Shown here piece after piece: positions 52,201 to 61,211 of a stretch of 64,000 nt of DNA (positions are counted from its first letter, which is position 1; every line of letters begins with the position of its first letter). The stretch covers positions 186,001 through 250,000 of the forward strand of contig BSDZ01000040.1 of NCBI GenBank assembly GCA_030268105.1. Direction: 5' to 3'. A model generated the notes under the pieces. It was given only the letters and a program-made list of their open reading frames with translations. It did not search any database and was not told where the DNA came from. A program made the position numbers and the translations under genes. This stretch comes from Volvox africanus. Its lineage: Eukaryota > Chlorophyta > Chlorophyceae > Chlamydomonadales > Volvocaceae.

Positions 52201-55200
52201 CCGGGCCCCCCTCACCGCACCTCCTTCTCCGCAGGTGGACCCGGTGGAGATCGCGAAACGCGGCGTGGAGGAGGCCAAGCGGTTAGGGGTAGATGCAGTC
52301 ATTGTCGACACGGCCGGGCGGTTGCAGGTAGGGGAGGGGGGAGAGGGGGGGGGAGGGGCCTCTCTCACACGGCCAAACACACGTCGTCGCGGTGAAGGCC
52401 GACCTCCCGGGCCATGACCTCCCGTAAATGTACGAGTGTGTGGGGTATGCGGCTGCTGCTGTAAAAGTCACCTGTATAGGACAGGTCCGCCAGGTGGATA
52501 GAGGTATTCGGGATAGACCGTGTGTCGCTCGGCTGCTGCTGGTGTACGGAGATCGATCTCCCGGCCCCCCCTGGAGTCCCCCCCTCCCCGCCCACATACA
52601 CACATACCCTGTACTTTTCGGCACAGGTGGATGAAGATATGATGGGGGAGCTCCGTTCCATCAAGTCTGCCGTACGTCCCTCGGATACGCTGCTGGTGGT
52701 GGATGCCATGACGGGCCAGGAGGCCGCCAATCTAGTCAAAGCCTTCAACGACGCGGTTGATATCACAGGTAGGTGTGGCAGCGGAGGATGTGGGTCAGTG
52801 GGGATGTGGGTCGCTGGTTCGTTGTGTACCCATGAACAGCGACACCTCGCAACTGCCGCAACTGCCGCAGGCGCCATCCTTACCAAGATGGACGGCGACA
52901 GTCGCGGCGGCGCGGCCCTTAGCGTACGGGAGGTGGGTTTTCTCTCCAGGGATGGCGGTGGCAAATCTTGTATGACATGGTGGTCAGGTAAAGCTTTGGG
53001 TCGTTTGCTCGTCGGTTTGCGTGGCAATGTCCTACCCCCCTCTCCACCTCCACCTCCACCTCCTCCTCCACCTCCTCTGTTTACGCCTTGTCTACCCCCT
53101 GCTATCATATCGTACGTAGCCGGCAACTGATACAGTTTTGTAACATACCCAAGCTAGCTACGGCGTTCAGGTAGTTCACACATCATAAGCTAGAACTTGT
53201 TTGTATTTGGGATGGCAGTTAAGTAACAATAGTATTTAGGATGTCGCCCTCCCCGTCGTCCTATTCCTCCTAGTTGCCAGCAATCTTTAATCAAACACAT
53301 CTCTAACCCATTTTATTTCGCAACAACTAACAGCGATGGTGCTTGCAGGGTATTTGCGTCCTTTAACAGTGGTGACAGCAGTGACGTCGATTCGTCTTCC
53401 CTTCCCCTCTTCCTTAGCCTCCCGAGCCCCTGCCACCCCCTCCCCCCTTTCCCCTCTTCCTTAGCCTCCCGAGCCCCTGCCACCCCTCCCCCCTTTCCCC
53501 TCTTCCTTAGCCTCCCGAGCCCCTGCCACCCCTCCCCTCCTTCCCCTCTCCCTTAGCCTCCCTCCCCCCTGCCACCCCCTTCCCCCCTTCCCCTCTCCCC
53601 CTGCACATCAGGTGAGCGGCAAGCCCATCAAGTTCGTGGGTGTGGGGGAGAAGATGGAGGCGCTGGAGCCCTTCTACCCGGAGCGAATGGCCTCGAGGAT
53701 TTTGGGCATGGGTGACGTACTCACGCTGTACGAAAAGGCAGAACAGGCGATCAAGGTGAGTGTGTGTGTATGTATGTATGTACGAACGGGTGTTACACTG
53801 GTGTGGGGGACTTGTCCTTAAAGGACAAGCACCGGGGGCCCTGACCAGGGGGCAGAAGCACAGCGCAGCAGGAGGGGGGGATCACACGGCTTAGTCTGTT
53901 CGTCCCGCCGTGCACTCCTCCCCTAGCTCAGCCAGCAAGGGGACACATACCTCACGAGCCTCAAGCCTGGATACTCACAGGAACAGAGCCTCAGCCAACC
54001 CCACCAGCTCCCAGACGGAGAGGGCAAGAGAGCACCCCTACCTCCCTGAAAGCAAGTAAACCCCGCCTCCTCCACCTCCACTGGCTCCCAAGCAAAACAC
54101 CTGGTCCCCCCTCCCAGGGACACTCTAAGGAAAGAGGGCAAAAAGCTCGGATCCTCCCAAACTGCCCACCAGACAAGCTAGACCCCTCCGAAGACGGGGG
54201 GGGGATAACAAGCCACCAAGGCGCCCCACTGAAAAGCTCAACGGCTGTGGATGGATGGATGGATGGATGGATGGATGGATGGATGGGAGTGCGGTGCCGG
54301 GAGTGGGGGGATGCAGGTGCGGGGGCGGAAAGGGAGCGGGGACCGGGCGGAGGGCCGAGAGTACGGCCTTGTGTAGAATCACACGGTCATCTAGATCTCG
54401 ATCTTCGATACAAACTCCTCCACCCCCATCCCTACCTCGTCTACTCCTCCATTCGTTTCTCTTTTCTCGTTTTGATTTTGGTCGAAGGACGAGGACGCCA
54501 AAAAGATGATGGACCGCCTCTTAGAGGAGAAGTTTGACTTCAACGACTTTCTAAACCAGGTATGAGAGGACCTGGGAAATCAGGGCAGACCCACGGGGCT
54601 TGGGGACGTTCTTGGGCGGCTAGAGGTCAGCGCCGAGACGGGGTTTAGTGGAGGGAAATGCGGTTTGCTAGGGCACGCAGAATGTGAAGGGGTGGGGGAA
54701 GGGTGTTGGTGTTGGTGTTGGTGGTGTTGGTGTTGGTGTTGGTGGTGGTGGTGAGGTCGGCCAACAGGAGGTTGAGGGTTGCCGGCGGAGAGGGGCGGGT
54801 AAATGGTGCGGGTATACGTTAGCGCTGCGGGTACAACACAAAACCGTCAAATCGCCACTCATTTGTTGTTAATAAAACACTTTTTTGGTTTACCAAGTAA
54901 AAAATAGTGTTTTATCCTGAAAGATATTATCTAAGGTCTAGGCTAAATATGTTTTACACATACATTATTCTTATACAAATGAAAAATTAGTAACATCAGT
55001 TAGCGAAGTTATCTTAGTAACATAATGGCCTGCGAGCTGACCAGTAGCGGAGTTGACGCCTTAGTTGATTCGGCAGATTCCGCTGGATGCTGGTGGTGGG
55101 TGCTGAACCTGGGAAAACCACTGATTTCGGAGAAGTCGGCATGGGAGACTGGATGAGGGTGCCCCGAAACACCGGGGAAGGTAGGGACTGCCAGGTTAGT

Positions 55201-58086
55201 GGCCACGGGTGATGTACCCCCCTATCCTACACACATAATGGCGTCCGCCTTCTCGTTCTGGCCTCTCCCTCTTCCCCCGACCGGTGCGGCGCGTTATTCC
55301 AAAACATCGCCCACCTTCTCGGCGGCTTTTCGTAACGTGCTCCGTACTCCCGTATTTGTATCGTGAATCCCGTGAATACGTACAAATGGTTTCTACCGTT
55401 GATTACGACAGTGGAAGAGCATGAACAACATGGGCGGATTGCAAATGCTCAAAATGATGCCCGGCTTTAACAAGGTGGGTTCGGTACCGCTATGGAGTCC
55501 TCACGGTAAGAGCTTACAGGATTCTTACGGATGAGCCTGATTAGGATCCGTGTAATATGATGTAAAATGATGTACGCAGCAGCATTTTTACGCAATATGA
55601 ACACTTTTATAAAACAACTTTAATTATTTATTACGTTATGTATTTATGTATTCAAAACGAACAAGTTAAAAGAAGGCGTAAAATTTTCTTAAAAATCAAA
55701 TTCGACGGCTTCCTCTGTTCTGTTTCGACACTCTCGTTGTCGTACTTTCGTTTGTCTCTCTCTACTCGACCTGCACGTCCCGCCACCTGGCAATATGAAC
55801 ACGTCCAAACGTCCAAGCGTCCACACACACGTCGTGTCATCAACTCATCATGTCCCCTTCCTGCCCGCTCATTCGCCCGCCCGCCCGGCTTCTCCGAAAA
55901 TTCATGATTTGAGGACCGCATCGCACCGCACCGCACTGCACCACGTGTGCATTGCCTTTCCTTTTCCGTAACCGGGTTCTATGTAGGTGTCTGAAAAGGC
56001 GCTGTACGAGGCGGAAAAGCAGTTTGAGTCGTACGCAGCCATCATCAACGCCATGGATGAGGAGGTAACGAGGGGTGACCAGCTGGTCCCCCGTCCCGTA
56101 TCCTCCAAGGGGGGCTTTGAGGGGGGGGGCTGAAACCCTAGGTTGACTTGAAGATTGGGGTGGGGGGAGAGGGCGGGAGAAGGGATGGAGAGGGGGAGGG
56201 GGAGGGCAAATCCCGAGACGGGCGAATCGTGGGGAGATACGTAGCGAGTTGAAAAAGCCTTTCTTCGTAATGGATGGAATCATAAATGACTTTGTGTATG
56301 TGTGCGCGTGTATGTGCATGTGTATGTACAAATATCTTTGCTTTTGAAAACTCGACCTGGAATATGAAAATGCAAACACACATAGCCGCCCGCTGTAACT
56401 TAATACATTCCCAATCGTCGCTAAACGCCAATGACCGGTTCAAACTATCAACTACCAACTGTCGATCTTTAACCACCACGACACTGATCTACCGTAGGAG
56501 CGTACGAACCCGGAGGTGATCATTAAGAGCATGGCGCGGCGGCGGCGAGTGGCGCAAGAGTCTGGCAAGGCTGAGGCTGAGGTGTCAAAACTCATGACGG
56601 CATACACGCAGGTGAATCGCTTCACTGCCGTACTGCACACGGCCATTCACATCGGCTGTTCAAAGTTGAGAACGACCTTCCAGTATAGTGCACAGTTGTA
56701 CATTCGGCACGCAGGTTGTTGGTTCGTTCGCATGAGTGCTTAACTGTCAACTCCCCCGACTCTCTCTACCCCCCTCTCCGCCCTTTGACCCCCTCTCCTC
56801 TGCCTTTTCCTTCCCAGTTCGCGTCGGCTGACGTTACTGTCAGTGTAGATGTCTTTGCGTTTCCCGCCTTTTAGAGTTCTTTGGTTGGTCTGTCGGTTTG
56901 TCGGTTTCTTCTCATTTTGTGACTCCGTTATCCGCCCGGTCGGTAGATTGCAGTGCTCCTGAACAGAGTACCAACCGGGTCGCCGGTCTAATCGCCTTCC
57001 CAAAAACCCAACCGCCCACCACTCCCCTTCCCCACCACTCCCCTTCCCCTTCCCCTTTCCCACACACCGCCACACACCGCCACACACCGCCACACACCGC
57101 CACACACCGCCACACACCGCCACACACCGCCACACACCGCCACAACATCGCGTGTCATCATGATGGTGGGACCGGACAACCCTTTGTTGCCTATATGGGT
57201 TACATGTCAACTCATTGCGGCTCCTCCGGCATTGCAGTCTCTCCGCCTTCTTCCGCCTCGGTCGGGCCCCCTCTCTCATTGATCCATTCTGTCTGATGAC
57301 CTCATAAGGCCCGATAAGTAATCCCCTTGCTTCCGTTTCCCCTCTCCCCTCCCCTTTCCAGTTGAGGGCGCAGGTGGGCGGAATGAGCAAGTTGCTCAAA
57401 CTGCAGCGGGCTGGCGGGAACCAGGAGCAGGCGGACAAGCTAGTCAAGGTGGGGGGGGGCCTGGAAGGTCATATAACGTGATTAAGATTTAGTAACATCA
57501 CCATCACCATCACCATCACCAACACCAACACCAACACCATCACCATCACCATCACCGCAGCATCTCGTAGCGAAAGAGACATGTTCGGCCCCTCTCGAGC
57601 TGCCGAAAACGAATCATCTGCTCTTTCATGGAGAGGTTCATCTTGTGTCGCATCATTGGGGGGAACATCATTGGAATGTGTGAGCTGTAAAGAGAAGGGA
57701 AAGGAAAGGGAAGGGGCATTGTCATGGGGTTTTTAACAGACGCCAATTTGTTGTGTCTGAGAGCTCCCAAATCCATCCTGCTCGCCCTGAGCCTCGCAGG
57801 AACTGGTCGCTAGTGCGGGCAAGAAGGTGGCGCCGGGAAAGGTATGACGTGTGCTCAAATCTCCCTGTTAAAGAAAATGAAGTGAAATCTTTTCTTTATT
57901 ATTTGAGTATGTTTCTTTTACATCTCGTGAAGTTATTACTTTACTTTCGTAAAACAACACACCTCCGTCGTACCTCCGTCGTACCTCCCTCTCCGGCCGC
58001 GTTTCCTCAAGGTCCGCCGGAAGAAGGATAAGGAGCCGTTGAGCAAGGCCCGGGGTTTCGGAGCGCCCTCCTCGTCGTCAAAGTGA
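49224..58086 (+). CDS. cpSRP54: Chloroplast signal recognition particle 54 kDa GTPase (cpSRP54)
   Basis: Stromal GTPase that targets thylakoid proteins with cpFtsY and Alb3. Exons: 49224-49289, 50033-50237, 50814-50863, 51197-51286, 51519-51656, 51864-52028, 52235-52327, 52627-52768, 52871-52932, 53612-53755, 54488-54559, 55412-55474, 55987-56064, 56498-56611, 57362-57448, 57800-57841, 58012-58086; 1686 nt, 561 residues, phases match. Residues 1-74 are a transit peptide (Ser/Arg-rich, ending near VVVRAA). N domain from [16 protein letters not shown] (75). G domain: P-loop GLQGVGKTT (181-189), [18 protein letters not shown] (263-267), [10 protein letters not shown] (321-330). M domain from ~405 with a Met-rich stretch ([15 protein letters not shown]). 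The tail has VRRKK (538-542) and ends [12 protein letters not shown]. There is no 7S RNA-type clue nearby. Confidence 0.97.
51103..51160. repeat. (TA)n palindromic tract
   Basis: Alternating TATATA blocks split by AGTATA and ACTATA form a self-complementary AT hairpin in cpSRP54 intron 3, shortly before the exon 4 acceptor. Confidence 0.9.
52786..52822. repeat. G-rich minisatellite GGATGTGGGTCAGTGG at a splice donor
   Basis: About two units (GGATGTGGGTCAGTGG, GGATGTGGGTCGCTGG) just after the 5' splice site of cpSRP54 intron 8. The core is the one found in transcript sense after exon 1 of the 1178-10179 gene, and inverted in CIA2 intron 2. Confidence 0.75.
53404..53600. repeat. 46-bp tandem repeat in cpSRP54 intron 9
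   Basis: Four to five copies of a ~46 bp unit starting CCCCTCTTCCTTAGCCTC and containing CCCGAGCCCCTGCCACC. Unit starts are at about 53404, 53451, 53497, 53543 and 53589. The array runs up to the exon 10 acceptor and supplies its pyrimidine tract. Confidence 0.9.
54248..54294. repeat. (GGAT)n microsatellite
   Basis: About eleven GGAT tetranucleotides in cpSRP54 intron 10. Confidence 0.95.
57059..57143. repeat. CACACACCGC 10-bp tandem repeat
   Basis: About eight perfect copies of a 10-bp unit in cpSRP54 intron 14, preceded by a CCCCTTCCCC-rich tract. Confidence 0.95.
57495..57558. repeat. (CATCAC)n / (CAACAC)n tract
   Basis: Hexanucleotide repeats CATCAC with a central block of CAACAC in cpSRP54 intron 15. 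Confidence 0.9.
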
Positions 58087-61000
58087 TCGGACGGACGGAG
58101 TCGTGGTCGGCCGACCAGCGGTCAGCCTGTTGGCCGGCCGGCCGGCCGGCCTGCCAGACAGACAGACAGATAAATAGACGGCTGAAGGTTGACCATCAGG
58201 TGGTTGTCCCACGAAGACGTACACGTTAAAGTGTTGAGAGGGGTTCCATTTCGAGGGAGAGGGAGAGGGAGAGGGAGAGGGGGAACAGTCTGATGCCGCT
58301 ACAGGGAGAGGGAGAGGGGGGTCATAGCCAGTGATAGCCTACAGAGCTTAAAGACGAGCTGCCATACCGCGTGGCAGTTGCGACGGCAGGAAGCAGCCAA
58401 TGGCAGAGACTGACTGACAGCCTTCCAGAGGCAAAGGGGGTCGCGGCCAAGTGGAAGGTGGCGATAGGTTTTTGTTGGACACGTGATGTATCTGTTTGCT
58501 GGTTGGAGTCAGGATGTGAGTTAGGGGTGGGGGTATAGACATGGTTTGAGGGTAGGCAGGTGTGTACGTATGTGTGTGTTTTTGTATTAGCTTACTTTGA
58601 TAAGATAGCGAGAGATGGAGGGGGTGGAGGCAGGAAAGTTGGAGGCAGGAAAGGACCCTTCGGTATAGAGGCTTTTGTGTGTGGTAGTAATACCAACGGT
58701 GGGAGAGGGAGGAAGGGGTGATGTTTCCTGGTATTGTTGGAAGAAAGGTGTGGTGGGACGGAGTGTTGCAGTGGTTGGGTTTTTATCCTTTACCATCAAA
58801 AATGGAAAGAAATAGGGTGTCGGTGTTATTGGGTTATTGGTTGTGGGCTCCGATTCATCTCACTTTCATCTTTTCGGCCTAAGTGGCCTGAGTGGCCTGA
58901 GTGGCTGGATGTTCTCTCTCCCGACTACTTCCTGGCGGGGAAGGAATGTGTATGGCCCCCTCCCGCCTTCCACTCTCATCGACTCCTTGACAAATCACGT
59001 GGCGCGCAGCAAAGGGATCAGAGGCATGCAGCATCCGCCCCTAACCGGGTGGGTGGCAACTCACCCGGGATGAATAGGCATTGATAGCCATTCGTTCTTA
59101 AAACCAATGGTGTGTGCGGTGCCTGGCGCGAACCAACAAAAACCTAGTTGGCAACTGTCGTACCTACTCATACGTAATGTCTTATTATACTTATCTAACT
59201 TTTACAACATTTCAACTTACCAAAGCACTCGTGGTGCTAAGCAAAGTAAGATCCGCAGTTATTAATAAGCAGTAGAAGCAGCGAAGTACTGCTGCTTAAT
59301 AACTGCGGATCTTACTTTGCTTAGCACCACGTGTGCTTTGGTAAGTTAAAATGTTGTAAAATCTAATAGATCGATTGCAGATCGGTGGGTTTAGGTTTAA
59401 GGTATAGTTGTGGATTCGCTAGCACCCAGAAAAACAAATGTACGGCGCATACAGCCGAGAGATGTTCCTTTTATCTCCTTTTTAATGCGGTGTTCTTGTG
59501 GCCTCCCTCCAGTTACAAACCCAACCTGCTTCTTATTACTTATGCTTAGGATAAGTGCTTTGTGTAGACTATGGCTGCATGCCAACAGACAAAAACTGAC
59601 CAACCGAATCTGCAACGGTAATTGTAACTGCCGCTGTAACCGACCCGAAACCCGTCCCAAGGTCCAAAGACAAACATCTGAATTACACAGATGTTCTGTC
59701 AAAACACACATTCCTGGCCGTGGCCGGGTCGCGCGGATAGGCAGGTTCTTCCAATTCAAATGCGGTCGGTGATGATTGTGAGACATGAACAACCCATTCT
59801 GCACACCGACCATCCATTCCATAACGGCATGTACGGCATCCTACGTACGGCACAATGAAACGCGTCGAGAGATTATATGTGCAGGGCCAAGCTGGATAGC
59901 CACCTATAGCCACACCCAGGCCCCACCGATTGCCCACAAGCTCCTTGATAGTTAGAGCTGATACATGTGAAAGCGCACCGCTAGCTCCAAAGATCAATTA
60001 TCAGCTGTAGCAAAGCCGCTTCAGAGTGCCAGTGTATTCGCTCATGACACTTCGTGTCGTGTGGTTCACATGTGATACGCTGATAAATAAACTAAATTAT
60101 TCAAAGTACGCAACCCAACACACAGGTGATTCCTTGTAGGCCGGCTGAAGTAACTTGGTTTTATACTCATTACGGGGTGGACTAAACGCGCATTGGACCT
60201 AGAGTCCCTTATTTCTTTCCGAAGAAGACTCTCACGGGCAGATTTGTACTCACAAAAATATTTTAATATTTGTGAGAATAATGCTAATACAAGTAATAGA
60301 GTGGAAACCCAATTTGATGTTGCTCGCGGGACCTCGTTGCCTACCTCTTGGCGCATGTCGACAACCGCTAAGCGAAGCGAAGCCGCTCGCAATGCCACCC
60401 ATCATCAAGTTTTTGGTTATGCAATGCGGAAGTAATAGTCGTTTTAATAACATCACTGAAAGATAACATCTGGCGCATCAACCGGGAGAAATTGAGGCTT
60501 TTCATGTATCTTTCTGTATGTTCGGGCAGATGCTTAGTTTGCCACCACTCATGCCTCCACGGGGCCTCATGGAAGGGAGAAGGGCTCTTGGACTTGGACG
60601 CGCGCCATGGATGGGGCAGGCAGGCAGGCACCACAAATGCCCCGAGTGCTGTCAGCGTCACGACGAGCAAGTTTACATACCAAAAACTTATTTTTCTTAC
60701 AATGGAGGATATTGTTTTGTGATGAGTGAGAAGTCACCGTTAGGCGTGTTTCCGTCAAAATCGCAAGTCATCAAAGCAGCTTTATCGTGACCTTCGTAAC
60801 CACGTGCCTCTTGCCGCATCGAAAAGTATTGTCCTGGACACTTTCTATTAGAGAATTTGTTTTTTGGTTGATAGAAAAATAACAAATGGCGCTTGAATCG
60901 ACCTGTAACGTGGGTCGGTCACGACGAGACTGCAAGTCGAAATTTGCCACAACTTGTTTGTTTTCACGGCAAGCAGGATTCCAAAGATGATCTTACGTTT

Positions 61001-61211
61001 GATCTCATGTAAAAAGATGATGATCTTTTCTAGATTATTAAACAAGAAGAGCGCACTGTACGCATAACATTCTCGTTGCAGATTGAGCCGGCTATCAGGG
61101 CCGGTAAAGCCGGACGGTTGTGTGAGATGGTAGTCCGACTCGACAAATCGTAACCCAGCTAACTACATCATATTCAGAATTTCAAATATTAGAGGTTCGA
61201 AGACTGGCAAT
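58087..61211. other. Spacer between cpSRP54 and the proline-rich protein gene
   Basis: This 3.1 kb contains a GGCC-repeat palindrome with a following CAGA run (about 58130-58170), GAGAGGGA simple sequence (58253-58320), the long hairpin at 59200-59361, and a small palindrome around 60249-60276 (CTCACAAA...TTTGTGAG). I recognise no gene. ORFs at 59410-59772 (+) and 59683-59997 (-) have no family features. Confidence 0.4.
59200..59361. repeat. Long near-perfect inverted repeat (75-bp arms, 12-nt loop)
   Basis: Left arm 59200-59274, loop 59275-59286 and right arm 59287-59361 pair with only a few mismatches (two single changes in the outer 60 bp and a small cluster near the loop). The inner and middle parts include GCTAAGCAAAGTAAGATCC and its complement. 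Either strand would fold into one ~162-nt hairpin. It may be a miniature inverted-repeat transposon or a small-RNA precursor. I see no protein coding in it. Confidence 0.9.

Noticed and set aside
57060..57143. Regular repeats as a CRISPR array
   Set aside because: Units are 10 bp with no spacers and the DNA is clearly eukaryotic nuclear.
61185..61200. GGTTCGAA phrase as a tRNA T-loop
   Set aside because: No matching acceptor stem, anticodon arm or D-arm could be found around it. No other tRNA or rRNA was recognised in the window.
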